Origin: Desulfococcaceae bacterium HSG9
Lineage (GTDB): Bacteria > Desulfobacterota > Desulfobacteria > Desulfobacterales > JAUCGF01
DNA length: 60,663 nt
Direction: 5' to 3'
Assembly (NCBI GenBank): GCA_030378005.1
Contig: JAUCGF010000098.1
Span: 1 to 60,663, forward strand
The notes under the pieces were generated by a model. The model was not told the DNA's origin. It saw only the letters and a list, made by a program, of their open reading frames with translations, and searched no databases. A program made the translations under genes and the position numbers. Positions 8,661-17,921 of this stretch are shown here, in pieces; positions within the stretch are counted from its first letter, which is position 1; each line of letters starts with the position of its first letter.

Positions 8661-9821
8661 GTGGCCTGGAAGAGTGCAGACGTGGTCGTTATCGGCGGTG
8701 GTATTATTGGAACAGCTATCGCCTATTTTTTGTCCCGTCAAAAGATCGATGTTATCCTTTTGGAAAAGGACGGAATTGCATCCGGAAGCTCAGGAGCGTG
8801 TGATGGGGCGGTTGTCATGCAAACCAAAAAGCCTGGCGTTCATTTAAAGTTGGCCATGGAAAGCCACGCGCTTTTAAGCAGAATGCAAGATCACCTGCAG
8901 ATGCCCATAGAATTTGAACAGAATGGTGGTCTGATCGTCATCGAAACCGACGAGGAAAAAACAGCTATGAAGCAGTTTGTCAAGGCCCAGCGTCAAGCCG
9001 GCCTGGATGTCGAACTTTTAGATCACAAGCAGCTTCACGCCTTGGCGCCGCACTTGTCCGACCACCTGATCAGTGCCACCTATTCACCCCAGGACAGTAC
9101 AATCAATCCCATCGCCCTGACGCTTGGCTTTGCTATGGGTGCGAAACAAATGGGCGCGGAAATTATAACCGGCAGCACTGTATCAAACATCGAGGTTGAA
9201 GGAAGACAAATCTCTGCAGTTGAAACCGCAGCCGGTAAAATTGAAACCCGTACGGTTGTCAATGCGACGGGGGTTTACGCCTCGGAAATCGGTCGCATGT
9301 TAGGTATCGAGATACCCATCAAGCCCAGACGAGGGCAATTGCTGGTCACTGAGGCGCGGCCGGACCTTTTGAAGCCATGGCTGGGGTCGGCGAACTATAT
9401 TGCCGCAAAATTTAATCCCCAGCTAGCCAAGGAAGGCGCCGGCGGTGTATCCATAGACCAGACTCAAAACGGCAACTTTCTTATAGGGGCTACGCGCGAA
9501 TTTGTTGGCTATGACAAGCGAACAACAACAGAGGGGTTAAAACAGATCGCTTCACGCGCTGTTCAAATATTGCCCGTTCTAAAGAATATGCATTTAATCC
9601 GGGCATTTGCCGGGCTGAGGCCTTACACGCCCGATGGATTGCCCATTTTAGGGAAAGTGGAAAAAATCAAGGGGTTTATAATGGCTGCCGGACATGAAGG
9701 CGACGGAATTGCCCTGTCTGCCATCACCGGAAAATTGATCAGCGAATTGGTTTCTGAGGGAAAAACAGATGTCGCTCTGGACAGTTTTAATCTGAACCGG
9801 TTTTCAAACGACACGACATAA
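8661..9821 (+). CDS. FAD-dependent dehydrogenase, DAO/HcnC/OoxB-type subunit
   Basis: 386 residues with an N-terminal dinucleotide-binding motif VVVIGGGIIGTAIAYFLS and a DAO-family C-terminal motif (AFAGLRPYTPDGLPILG, then AAGHEGDGIALS). This family includes the catalytic subunit of hydrogen cyanide synthase (HcnC), octopine/nopaline oxidase (OoxB/NoxB) and D-amino-acid/hydroxyproline dehydrogenases, which oxidise the C-N bond of amino-acid-like substrates. GTG 8661 is preceded by AGGAG with a 10-base gap. The next two genes supply the electron-transfer subunits, so this is probably the substrate-oxidising subunit of a heterotrimer. The substrate is not deducible. Confidence 0.82.
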   Translation: MAWKSADVVVIGGGIIGTAIAYFLSRQKIDVILLEKDGIASGSSGACDGAVVMQTKKPGVHLKLAMESHALLSRMQDHLQMPIEFEQNGGLIVIETDEEKTAMKQFVKAQRQAGLDVELLDHKQLHALAPHLSDHLISATYSPQDSTINPIALTLGFAMGAKQMGAEIITGSTVSNIEVEGRQISAVETAAGKIETRTVVNATGVYASEIGRMLGIEIPIKPRRGQLLVTEARPDLLKPWLGSANYIAAKFNPQLAKEGAGGVSIDQTQNGNFLIGATREFVGYDKRTTTEGLKQIASRAVQILPVLKNMHLIRAFAGLRPYTPDGLPILGKVEKIKGFIMAAGHEGDGIALSAITGKLISELVSEGKTDVALDSFNLNRFSNDTT

Positions 9822-9889
9822 CATTGACCCGAATCCGCTAAGAGCCGATTTAAGACTTTTCAAACAGGCTCTTAGATGAAGGAACAAAC

Positions 9890-10198
9890 ATGGGCATAAT
9901 CAAGGATAGCAAAAACGCATCCGGAATACGGATTGATTCTTTGCAACGGGGCAGAAAAATCGTCTTTTTTGTCAATGGCCGTTACACAACGGCCTATATG
10001 GGGGAAACGATCCACGCCGCTTTGATCGCCGCCGGTTATCATCAGTTTCGTAAAAGTAAAACCTGTCAACCGAGGGGCGTATTTTGCGGTATGGGTGTCT
10101 GCTATGAATGCCTGGTAACCGTAAACAACGGATCCATCCAAAGAGCCTGTATGACGGTGGTTGAAGAGGGCATGGAGGTTGAGATCGATGGGGATTGA
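9890..10198 (+). CDS. (2Fe-2S)-binding small subunit, HcnA-type
   Basis: 102 residues with plant-type [2Fe-2S] ligands Cys66, Cys71, Cys74 and Cys87 (GVFCGMGVCYECLV ... RACM); Cys59 is an additional cysteine. It matches the small ferredoxin-like subunit (HcnA, or the gamma subunit of proline/hydroxyproline dehydrogenase complexes) that passes electrons between flavins. It begins at ATG 9890 after GAAGGA, and its end overlaps the start of the next gene by 11 bases, indicating translational coupling. Confidence 0.85.
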   Translation: MGIIKDSKNASGIRIDSLQRGRKIVFFVNGRYTTAYMGETIHAALIAAGYHQFRKSKTCQPRGVFCGMGVCYECLVTVNNGSIQRACMTVVEEGMEVEIDGD

Positions 10199-11591
10199 AG
10201 CCTATGATGTGGTTATTATCGGAGCCGGGCCTTCCGGGATCGGCGCAGCAACCGTATTGGCCGAATATTCTCTGAAAATACTCCTGATCGATGAGAATAA
10301 TCAGATTGGCGGTCAAATTTGGCGCAAACCGGCATATCAACCGGTGAGTAGATTCAGAGGCCATCAACCTCCAACAAGGCAGCCAATGGATTTAAGCACC
10401 GGCATCGGTACTGATAAAAACAACCTGCATATCACCACGCCGTCTTGCGTACTGGGTGTATTTCCCGATAAACATCTTCTGCTGTCAACCTCTGATCAAG
10501 GCGTAAGAGAAATCAAGGCACGCAGCATTATATTCGCAACAGGTGCCAGAGAGAAAGTCCTCCCGTTCAAGGGGTGGACTTTGCCCGGTGTAATGACGCT
10601 GGGAGCTGCTCAAATATTGCTCAAACAATACGGGGTGTTGGCGTCATCTGAAATTTTGATCTCCGGAGCGGGTCCATTGGCCTATTTATTGAGTAGCCAA
10701 ATCATCGGCGCCGGCGGCAAAGTTACGACCGTGTTGGATCGCTCCTCTCTGGCTACAATGTTAAACGCCGTGTGGGTGATGGCCGGTCAGTTGCCGAAAA
10801 TCGGCGAAGGACTGCTTGCGCTTGGCCGATTGATCAAAAAAAGGGTTTCGGTAAAGCACCGGATGCAAGTTGTCGAAGTTAAGGGTAAAGACAAACTACA
10901 AGAAGTCATTGCCGTTAGAATCGCTTCTGACGGCACTGCCGTAGATGGCAGCCAACAGCGTTATGAGACGCAAATGCTTGCCTGCGGCAACGGCTTTGTC
11001 CCCAATATCGAGTTGCCGCAACTAACCGGGTGCGATTTGATTTACGCTGTGGATAAGGGCGGCTGGATCGTCAAAACAGACAGGTCGATGGAAACTTCGG
11101 TCAGCGGAGTCTTTGCGGCCGGAGAAATCACCGGTATCGCTGGCAGTGATAAATCGTTGATAGAGGGCCGGCTGGCTGCATTGTCGATTTTGAATCAGTT
11201 CGGAAAATTAAACTCAAAGAAATATCGTATCCGGCGGGCCGCCTTATTGAACAAACGAAAACATTGTCAGCGTTTCGGAGCATTTTTAAACCGTCAATGG
11301 GCAATCCATCCGCGTGAGTGGGCCGGAATTGATGATGCTGCCATCATCTGCCGTTGCGAAGACATAACCATGGGCACCATCCGCGGTTGGATTAAAAAAG
11401 GTATCAGGTCTGCGCCAGACCTGAAAAGAGCGACCCGATGCGGTATGGGAATCTGTCAGGGGCGCACATGCGCACCGCTGATTTACGAAATTTTAGCGGC
11501 CTGTTCAGTTGCCGGAAAACAGGAACCGCATCCGCTCTCCGTACGAACACCGGTTAAACCGATACCTCTGGGGGACTTGGCACGGTTATGA
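10188..11591 (+). CDS. FAD/NAD(P)-dependent oxidoreductase with C-terminal BFD-like domain, HcnB/OoxA type
   Basis: Two Rossmann motifs are visible: VVIIGAGPSGIGAATVL near the N-terminus and LISGAGPLAYLL near residue 160. The C-terminal cysteine cluster (ICRCEDITMG ... RCGMGICQGRTC) fits the BFD-like [2Fe-2S] domain found in HcnB/OoxA and hydroxyproline dehydrogenase alpha subunits. ATG 10188 is chosen because GGAGG lies at 10174-10178; the frame upstream of it lies inside the preceding gene. The stop-start overlap of 11 bases couples it to the ferredoxin-like subunit. It is probably the electron-transfer flavoprotein of the three-subunit dehydrogenase (8661-11591). No ammonia or aldehyde-processing gene is linked. 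Confidence 0.85.
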   Translation: MGIEAYDVVIIGAGPSGIGAATVLAEYSLKILLIDENNQIGGQIWRKPAYQPVSRFRGHQPPTRQPMDLSTGIGTDKNNLHITTPSCVLGVFPDKHLLLSTSDQGVREIKARSIIFATGAREKVLPFKGWTLPGVMTLGAAQILLKQYGVLASSEILISGAGPLAYLLSSQIIGAGGKVTTVLDRSSLATMLNAVWVMAGQLPKIGEGLLALGRLIKKRVSVKHRMQVVEVKGKDKLQEVIAVRIASDGTAVDGSQQRYETQMLACGNGFVPNIELPQLTGCDLIYAVDKGGWIVKTDRSMETSVSGVFAAGEITGIAGSDKSLIEGRLAALSILNQFGKLNSKKYRIRRAALLNKRKHCQRFGAFLNRQWAIHPREWAGIDDAAIICRCEDITMGTIRGWIKKGIRSAPDLKRATRCGMGICQGRTCAPLIYEILAACSVAGKQEPHPLSVRTPVKPIPLGDLARL

Positions 11592-11740
11592 AAAATCAGA
11601 TTAACTAAAAACCTGAAATCAGAAGAATATGATAGCTGCCGATAAATTGATATGCGATCTTCTCCATCAAGGATTACAAATTCTATTTAGACTTTAATTA
11701 CAAACAGTTAAATATCTATGACTTTTTACGAAACCATCAG
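11592..11740. other. Gap with no recognised feature
   Basis: AT-rich sequence between the dehydrogenase stop and a palindromic element; together with that element it makes a 354-base intergenic region between convergent genes. No terminator with a T-run was recognised. Confidence 0.4.
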
Positions 11741-11892
11741 AATTTTGGCATCCTTCATAATAGCCCAAAAGTAGTTTACACTTTTATCCGGAGTGCCAAA
11801 CTTGTAGTTTGGCATTCAGTACCCGCTACTGCCAAACTACAAGTTTGGCACTCCGGAAAATTGTAAACTGACAAATGAAAGATGCCAAAATT
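11741..11892. repeat. MITE-like nested inverted repeat, 152 bp
   Basis: The outer arms 11741-11758 and 11875-11892 match at 17 of 18 bases (AATTTTGGCATCcTTCAT). A middle layer AGTTTACA/TGTAAACT lies at 11772-11779 and 11862-11869. The inner arms 11787-11814 and 11830-11857 are a perfect 28-bp inverted repeat around a 15-base loop. Each inner arm is itself nearly palindromic (CCAAACTTGTAGTTTGG), so a cruciform is possible. It has no coding capacity. A related, smaller element lies at 23146-23208. It sits between convergent genes and may also act as a terminator. Confidence 0.8.
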
Positions 11893-11945
11893 TTTAAAGA
11901 AAATTCAGTGGGTGAACTTCATGGCGGTGCAATTTGTTCCAATCA

Positions 11946-13106
11946 TCAGCGAAGCAATTGCAAAGCGACCCTGCAAAATATTTCCACACCGTCTAACAGG
12001 ATGTCTTCGTTAAAGTCAAATCTGGGATTATGAATCGGGAACCCGCCTTCTTTACCGGCGCCGAGACAGAAAAAACAACCTTGCGACTGTTCCAGAAAAT
12101 ACGCCATATCTTCGCCTCCCATTGTCCTGGCGGGTTCCACAACGTTATCCGGCCCCACTGCTTCAGCGGCGCAATCACGCACCACATCAGCCATGAAGGC
12201 GTCATTAACCACCGGCGGATAGCCTTTACTGAAATTTAATTCATACTGCGCACCCATAGATTGACAAACGCCACTGATAATTTTTTCAAGTCGTTGCGGC
12301 CATGATTCCCAAATATCACGGTCGAAAGTACGCGTTGTTCCGCACATCTCAGCCATATCCGGTATAATATTGAAATTAGTTCCGGCCTTAAATTGACCGA
12401 CAGTCACTACGGTGGGATTTAAAGGGTCAGCCTGCCGACTGGTGATACGCTGTAAAGCGTTGATCACCTGACACCCGACTTCCAGCGCATCAACGCACAA
12501 ATGCGGCATCGCACCATGGCCGCCTCGCCCGATAATTTTCAGATCAAAACGGTCCATGGCGGCCATTAGTACGCCGGTTTTGACGCCAATAGAGCCTGCC
12601 GGCACAGCAGGCCATACATGACATCCCACAGAATAATCAACTGTGGGATGTTGCATAACGCCAGCTTCAATCATGGGTAACGCTCCGCCCGGTCCCTCTT
12701 CGGCCGGTTGAAAAACAAATTTGAGCGTGCCTTTGAACTTGTCTTTGAGTCGATTGAGTACAGTAGCTGCACCAAGCACCATCGCTACATGTGCATCATG
12801 TCCGCAGGCATGCATCATTCCGTCATGCGTTGACGCAAACGGCAAACCGGTGGCTTCCTTAAGCGGAAGGGCGTCCATGTCGGCACGTATCAATAAAGTA
12901 GGACCGGATGCATTTGTTTCCAAAAGTCCTACAACACCATGTTGTGCGATTCCGGTTTGCACATCCAGCGCTTCATTTTGTAAATAATTCACAATATATG
13001 ACGATGTTTTTACTTCATTACAGGCGATTTCGGGAATCTGATGCAAATCGCGGCGTGTCTTAATAATTTGATCTTTGTAGGTGTTTACAAGTATTTTTAA
13101 ATCCAT
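11946..13106 (-). CDS. M20-family amidohydrolase (hippurate/N-acyl amino acid hydrolase type)
   Basis: 386 residues. M20D landmarks include RRDLHQIPE, LIRADMDALPL, the metal-binding HACGHDAHVAM (Cys101, His103), FQPAEEGPGGA and the late GGEDMAYFLE. These zinc enzymes hydrolyse N-acyl or amide bonds of amino acids. The ATG at 13106 is preceded by AAGGAAA on the minus strand; an in-frame extension to 13262 is basic and not homologous-looking, so it was left out. It is convergent to the TRAP-dehydrogenase cluster; release of an amino acid from an imported conjugate is one possible shared pathway (inference). Confidence 0.88.
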   Translation of the reverse strand: MDLKILVNTYKDQIIKTRRDLHQIPEIACNEVKTSSYIVNYLQNEALDVQTGIAQHGVVGLLETNASGPTLLIRADMDALPLKEATGLPFASTHDGMMHACGHDAHVAMVLGAATVLNRLKDKFKGTLKFVFQPAEEGPGGALPMIEAGVMQHPTVDYSVGCHVWPAVPAGSIGVKTGVLMAAMDRFDLKIIGRGGHGAMPHLCVDALEVGCQVINALQRITSRQADPLNPTVVTVGQFKAGTNFNIIPDMAEMCGTTRTFDRDIWESWPQRLEKIISGVCQSMGAQYELNFSKGYPPVVNDAFMADVVRDCAAEAVGPDNVVEPARTMGGEDMAYFLEQSQGCFFCLGAGKEGGFPIHNPRFDFNEDILLDGVEIFCRVALQLLR

Positions 13107-13575
13107 TTTATGTCGGGTTTCCTTATAAATGTTGAATAAAATAAACGTAAGTCGGTATTTTACTGTAATTTTTAAGTTTGATAAATTTTTTATGAAGGCC
13201 TCTTTTGGAACCGCGGGCGAATAAATATCCCTTTTTTTACCCGGTTTTTTGATAAAAGGCAAAACTTAAATGATACCCGTTATAAAAAATAATGCTTGAA
13301 TCTATGTGCGTGCCGTAAATTTTCAGGTTGCGGCCAAGCAGTACAAGCGGCATAGATTGAAAAATTTTTATTTACGCCTTGAACGAATTGCAAATTTGTT
13401 ATACAGATATAGAATCAAAGTCCGGTATGGTTTGATTCGGGCATGGAAGCGCATCTTTGGCTTCGATATAAATTTCAGGATAACGCAGGCTGCCGGGTAT
13501 TTTGCCTGGCTTTAGACGATGTTTTAATGAATTTGATGAAAAGGTCAAATTTGAAAAGAAAAGAGAGGATAGATT
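13107..13575. other. 469-base gap upstream of lipoprotein gene
   Basis: AT-rich intergenic sequence between divergent genes, so it must hold promoters for both, but no convincing -35/-10 pair was identified. A 69-codon frame at 13306-13515 has no ribosome binding site and no recognisable motif, and is not called as a gene. Confidence 0.35.
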
Positions 13576-14310
13576 ATGAAAAGGTATTTTACAATTCTGT
13601 CAGTTTTTCTCGGAGTGCTATTTGCAGCAGGTTGCACAACAAATTACAAAGCGAAACCGCTTTCCTTCAAGACACCTGCGGCCTACAATAATGTCGTGGA
13701 TGTTGCGGGGGCGCAAGCCGCTGCAAAGGCGTATGTTGATCCGGTCGAGGCAAAGGAATCATTCGGATTCGATATCCGGCAAGCAGGGATGCTCCCGATT
13801 CAGATCGTATTCGATAATATGGGCGAAAAAACTCTGGGTATCGATGGAAAGAAAACTTTCCTGGAGGATCACGAAGGGAATCTCTGGCCTGTTTTAAGCG
13901 GTGAAATAGCTTATGAACGGGTCACGAAATATGCCCAGACAAATGAGATCGTCAAACAAGGAGCTTACCACGGCATGCTTGGTGCAGCGGCAGGTGCGAT
14001 AATAGGCGTTGCGGTAGGTATCGTGACAGGCGAAGATATAGGCACGGCCATAGGAAAGGGTGCCGCCGTAGGTGGCGCGGCCGGCACTGTTATGGGAGGT
14101 GCCGGTGGCTATGGAGATGATGATGCACGGCGAGCCATCATGAATGATTTTCATGAAAAATCAATGAACAATAAACCGATTGAGCCGGGAGGCCTTTCAC
14201 ACGGAATAATCTTTTTCCCCGGAGAAGCTGGATCTGCAAGACAGCTCCGAATCCGTATAGTTGAACAGGATTCAGGAAAATATCACAATATCAAACTTGT
14301 TTTCCAATAG
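13576..14310 (+). CDS. Glycine-zipper outer-membrane-type lipoprotein
   Basis: 244 residues. A signal peptide ends in a lipobox (LFAAGC), so the mature protein begins with an acylated cysteine at residue 20. A Gly/Ala-rich segment near residues 135-175 (GAAAGAIIGVAVGIVTG then GKGAAVGGAAGTVMGG) is a glycine zipper like those in membrane-inserting lipoproteins. The flanking regions look beta-rich. GAGAGGA precedes the ATG. No known partner is adjacent and the function is unknown; envelope location is inferred from the signals. Confidence 0.75.
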   Translation: MKRYFTILSVFLGVLFAAGCTTNYKAKPLSFKTPAAYNNVVDVAGAQAAAKAYVDPVEAKESFGFDIRQAGMLPIQIVFDNMGEKTLGIDGKKTFLEDHEGNLWPVLSGEIAYERVTKYAQTNEIVKQGAYHGMLGAAAGAIIGVAVGIVTGEDIGTAIGKGAAVGGAAGTVMGGAGGYGDDDARRAIMNDFHEKSMNNKPIEPGGLSHGIIFFPGEAGSARQLRIRIVEQDSGKYHNIKLVFQ

Positions 14311-14351
14311 ATGATAGCTGCAAAACAGCAGCGGAGTCAGCCCCTGCCGAA

Positions 14352-15551
14352 TTATATTTTCATGGCTTCAGATTTCAATATATACGCTAGCAAAACACCC
14401 ACCATAAAGGCGACAGCTAAATTTGAAGCCAACGTGATTCCCATCATCATAAAAGCCACAAACAGTTGCTTGCGATTCCAGATATCAAGGATTGTCAAAG
14501 CCAGTTGGCTGCCTGCGAAAATAAGCAAAATTCCCAAGATCGCCATAGGGATCAGATACGCTATTGCAATTACAGAGGTTCCAAGCAGCAAAGCCATCAC
14601 TAAAAAAATCACACCGATAATAATATTGGAACCGGTGCTGCGTGCGCCGAAACGATAATGAGCGGCCAACCCGCCGGCACCGTGACACAACGGCATACCG
14701 CCAAACAAAAAGCTGATAATATTGCCAAGCGCCATGCTGATGCACGCGGAGCGATAGGTGACTTTTCTTGATGCGCTGCCATAATATTCGGCAGATAAAT
14801 CGGAATAGGCAATCACCGCATTACCAAGAGTCATGGGTGTCTGAGGAATCACCAACGCTAACAAGGCAAACGTGAAATCAGCATTCGTAGGCAATCCGAA
14901 CGGTAAAAATGTAGGAAGATAGATTCCGATTTTCATTTTGTCGAAACCTTCATGAGCCCCTATCAGCAGACCGATGGCCAAGCCACCCAAAATAACGCAA
15001 AGTCCCGCCGGCAGTTTTTTGTTTTCTAATAAAAGGAGCGTTGCCAAGCCTCCGCATACGCCGATAATGATGCCAATAGGAATCGGGCCGAGCGTTTGAA
15101 TCGTGAGATACGGCTCGGCGGCTTTTTGCAAAAGCTGAAACTGGGATGTTCCCATCATCAACCGGACGCCCTGAACCATCAGTAACACGCCGGTTGACAT
15201 CTGAATTCCCCGCACCACCTCTTTGGGAATATATTTGCCGATCAAGGTGATCGCCCCAGTGACTCCAATGACAAGTAGAAAAAGAGCGATTAAAATTCCG
15301 GAAGCCTGTATCTCAGCCGCGCTCAATGAAGCCGCAATTGAGTATGCGCCGATCACTTTCATGGGTTGCACCGGAACAGTGATGCCAAAGTAAACACCGG
15401 TGAGAATATAAAAAACGCCAATGGAAAAAAATAATCCCAACGGGTCTAAACCGTTAATCAAAATCATACCCATTGCAATCGGCAGAAGGGTTCCCAGGTC
15501 ACCAAGCGACCCGGCCAGTTCAAGTCGGTTAAATTGATAGCCATATTTCAT
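14352..15551 (-). CDS. MOT1-type molybdate/sulfate transporter
   Basis: 399-residue membrane protein with about 10-12 hydrophobic helices. The N-terminal RLELAGSLGDLGTLLPIA and the VPVQPMKVIGAYSIAA motif are hallmarks of the MOT1 (putative sulfate/molybdate transporter) branch of the SulP superfamily, which lacks a STAS domain, as here. Molybdenum or tungsten uptake would suit an organism with the AOR-type tungsten enzyme at 38480, but this link is inference. It is a single gene convergent with the lipoprotein, ending 41 bases from it. Confidence 0.82.
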   Translation of the reverse strand: MKYGYQFNRLELAGSLGDLGTLLPIAMGMILINGLDPLGLFFSIGVFYILTGVYFGITVPVQPMKVIGAYSIAASLSAAEIQASGILIALFLLVIGVTGAITLIGKYIPKEVVRGIQMSTGVLLMVQGVRLMMGTSQFQLLQKAAEPYLTIQTLGPIPIGIIIGVCGGLATLLLLENKKLPAGLCVILGGLAIGLLIGAHEGFDKMKIGIYLPTFLPFGLPTNADFTFALLALVIPQTPMTLGNAVIAYSDLSAEYYGSASRKVTYRSACISMALGNIISFLFGGMPLCHGAGGLAAHYRFGARSTGSNIIIGVIFLVMALLLGTSVIAIAYLIPMAILGILLIFAGSQLALTILDIWNRKQLFVAFMMMGITLASNLAVAFMVGVLLAYILKSEAMKI

Positions 15552-15748
15552 CGTTTATCACCTTTCCCATGCCCCAATCATTTTTCGTCAGTAAAATGAA
15601 TTATTAAACAATATCAGAAATGACTGAAAAGCTACTATTTGTCAAGAATATAGCTTCCGTTAGCAACCATAATTATTAAGATTAATATGAAGCATTGACT
15701 TTTCTTTTGGTGTCATATACAAAGGCGCTAAAAAGGGAGGTTGGATTG

Positions 15749-15895
15749 ATGCAATCACAAATGATAGAAATAAGTTGTCCTAAATGCAAACGCACCCAGA
15801 TTATTGATCTGGCGAAAGAAGATATGCCGAAATGTGACACATGCGCGATTCGGATGGTCGTAAAAGAAGTTTTGAGGGAAGGCAAGGCTTGCTGA
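15749..15895 (+). CDS. Small zinc-ribbon-like protein, 48 aa
   Basis: A short gene with a strong ribosome binding site (AAAAGGGAGG, 15731-15740) 8 bases before ATG 15749, and two CxxC pairs (SCPKC ... KCDTC) spaced about 20 residues apart, as in a small zinc ribbon. A rho-independent terminator follows immediately, which supports it being an expressed unit. An upstream in-frame start at 15695 would lie before the ribosome binding site. It is unrelated to its neighbours; function unknown. Confidence 0.65.
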   Translation: MQSQMIEISCPKCKRTQIIDLAKEDMPKCDTCAIRMVVKEVLREGKAC

Positions 15896-15926
15896 GGCCG
15901 CATTGCGGCTAGTTGCCTTGCTTTTT
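15882..15926 (+). terminator. Rho-independent terminator after the zinc-ribbon gene
   Basis: The outer stem GCAAGGC (15882-15888) pairs with GCCTTGC (15915-15921), with an inner GGCCGC/GCGGCT stem (15896-15901/15905-15910), and is followed by TTTTT. It overlaps the last codons of the small gene and separates it from the amino acid ABC operon. Confidence 0.8.
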
Positions 15927-15967
15927 GTATTTTTTTACCATTTAATTTATTTTAGAGGAGGAAAGTG

Positions 15968-16783
15968 ATGAAAAAAGTTTTTGCAGTATTAACCATTTTG
16001 TTGTTCGCATCAACGTCAGCTTTTGCCGCCGACATTGAACTGGCTAAAAAATCAACGTTGGAAGAGATTCAAAAGCGAGGTGAGTTGCGAGTCGGCTTTG
16101 AAGCGGGCTATATGCCGTTTGAAATGACCGATAAAAATGGCAAATTTGTCGGTTTTGATATTGATGTGGCCAAAGCCATGGCCAAAGCCATGAAAGTTAA
16201 ATTTGTACCAGTCAATACGGCTTGGGACGGAATTATTCCGGCGCTGATCACCAAAAAATTTGATATTATTATGAGCGGCATGACGTTGACTCAGGAACGC
16301 AATCTTAAAATCAATTTTGCCAATCCGTATATCGTTGTGGGCCAGACAATTATTCTTGCGAAAAAGCATGAAGACACTGTAAAATCATATAAAGACCTGA
16401 ATGATCCCAAGTATGTGGTGACATCCAAGTTAGGCACCACCGGAGAGCAGGCTGTAAAAAGAATGATTCCCAAGTGTACCTATAAATCCTTTGAAACGGA
16501 AACCGAAGCCGCGCTTGAAGTGGCCACCGGCAAAGCGGATGCGTATGTATATGATCAACCCAATTGTGTTGTGTTTATGGCACAACAAGGCGAAGGCAAA
16601 CTGGTGTTTTTGGACAAACCGTTTACGTATGAACCGCTTGCCTGGGCGGTTAGAAAAGGTGATCCTGATTTACTCAACTGGCTGAACAATTTTCTGAATC
16701 AGATTAAACAAGATGGCACGTATGAAACAATTTATAACAAATGGATCACCAACACCAAGTGGTATAAAAATGTCGCTAAGTAA
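15968..16783 (+). CDS. Polar amino acid ABC transporter substrate-binding protein
   Basis: 271 residues. A signal peptide (MKKVFAVLTILLFASTSAFAAD) is followed by a bacterial SBP_bac_3 fold with LRVGFEAGYMPFEM, VGFDIDVAKAMAK, WDGIIPALITKKFDIIMSGM and the later YVYDQPN. It binds a polar amino acid in the periplasm. The first gene of a three-gene import operon; AGAGGAGGAAA precedes the start. ATG 15968 gives better spacing than GTG 15965. The specific amino acid cannot be read from the sequence. Confidence 0.9.
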   Translation: MKKVFAVLTILLFASTSAFAADIELAKKSTLEEIQKRGELRVGFEAGYMPFEMTDKNGKFVGFDIDVAKAMAKAMKVKFVPVNTAWDGIIPALITKKFDIIMSGMTLTQERNLKINFANPYIVVGQTIILAKKHEDTVKSYKDLNDPKYVVTSKLGTTGEQAVKRMIPKCTYKSFETETEAALEVATGKADAYVYDQPNCVVFMAQQGEGKLVFLDKPFTYEPLAWAVRKGDPDLLNWLNNFLNQIKQDGTYETIYNKWITNTKWYKNVAK

Positions 16784-16907
16784 AGGCTGTTGACATTTGC
16801 ATATTGCTGTTTTTGCGTTACCCACCATTGCCTGATTTCTTAATATGGTGGGTTTCGCTACATTACATTTCACCCACCCTACCCTACGAATAAAAAAAAG
16901 GTACCAG

Positions 16908-17921
16908 ATGAATGATTCATTGACACAGCGCTTAAACAAACAGAGAAGATCGTATCAGCTTTCCGTGCTTTGTTTTTTTATGCTTCTCGCAGGACTTATA
17001 GCGGGGTTGTACTATGCCACGCTTCAGATCGATTATGTCTGGCGTTGGTATAATGTGCCCAAGTATTTTGTTTATCAGCAAACAATTGAGCTTAAATGCG
17101 ATGTTGAAGGAGACGTAACATCGACTTCTCTCAAAGATGGCGTTGCCGTTGTCAAAGTAAAGCAAGGCGATGATGTCAGCACTTATGAAGGCGAAGCCCA
17201 AGAGATATCGGTAGAGCCTGGGGATGTCGTTTATCCGGACGATGTATTGGCATCCGGACAATATTGGAAAGCCGGCATTTTAATACTCGGCCTCATATTG
17301 ACGTTAAAAGTCAGTATGATTGCGATTTTTTTCGGAATATTTATCGGCCTTTTTGGCGGGCTGGCGCGTATTTCGGATAATCCGGCGTTAAAATGGTCAG
17401 CCGTCACCTATATTGAATTGATTCGCGGTTCGCCCCTTCTGGTGCAAATTTTTATCTGGTATTTTGTGTTAGGCACACTGATAAACACCCTTTTGACTAA
17501 ATACGGCTTTGAGAATGGCGTTCCGCCATTATGGTTCGGTGTCGCGGCGTTGGCGTCATTTACGGGTGCTTATGTGGCTGAAATTGTGCGTGCCGGTATC
17601 CAATCCATTCATCGTGGTCAAACCGAAGCTGCACGCTCACTCGGCATGACCTACGCACAGAGTATGTTGCATGTCATTTTGCCCCAAGCCATGCTGCGAA
17701 TTATCCCGCCTCTAGCCGGCCAGTTTATCAGTCTCATCAAAGATTCATCTCTTTTGGGAATTATCGCGATTCGAGAGCTGACCAAGGCCACACGCGAAGT
17801 TGTCACCACAAGTTTGCAGCCATTTGAACTCTGGTTTGTTTGCGCGCTCCTATACCTTATTCTGACATTTACCTTTTCCATGTTTTTACAATACCTGGAA
17901 AGGAGGGCTTTAGTACAATGA
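16908..17921 (+). CDS. Polar amino acid ABC transporter permease with periplasmic insertion
   Basis: 337 residues. The C-terminal two thirds is a HisM/GlnP-type permease with the EAA loop [21 protein letters not shown] and [17 protein letters not shown]. Between TM1 (about 20-40) and the next TM (about 120) there is a non-membrane segment of roughly 80 residues ([13 protein letters not shown] ... [14 protein letters not shown]) that ordinary 220-residue family members lack. ATG 16908 follows AAAAAAAAGG. Its TGA overlaps the ATG of the ATPase gene (ATGA). It is expected to form the transmembrane channel of the importer. Confidence 0.88.
   Translation: MNDSLTQRLNKQRRSYQLSVLCFFMLLAGLIAGLYYATLQIDYVWRWYNVPKYFVYQQTIELKCDVEGDVTSTSLKDGVAVVKVKQGDDVSTYEGEAQEISVEPGDVVYPDDVLASGQYWKAGILILGLILTLKVSMIAIFFGIFIGLFGGLARISDNPALKWSAVTYIELIRGSPLLVQIFIWYFVLGTLINTLLTKYGFENGVPPLWFGVAALASFTGAYVAEIVRAGIQSIHRGQTEAARSLGMTYAQSMLHVILPQAMLRIIPPLAGQFISLIKDSSLLGIIAIRELTKATREVVTTSLQPFELWFVCALLYLILTFTFSMFLQYLERRALVQ

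Noticed and set aside
13306-13515. Small basic frame upstream of the lipoprotein gene
   Set aside because: No ribosome binding site, GTG start, no recognised motif; probably chance.
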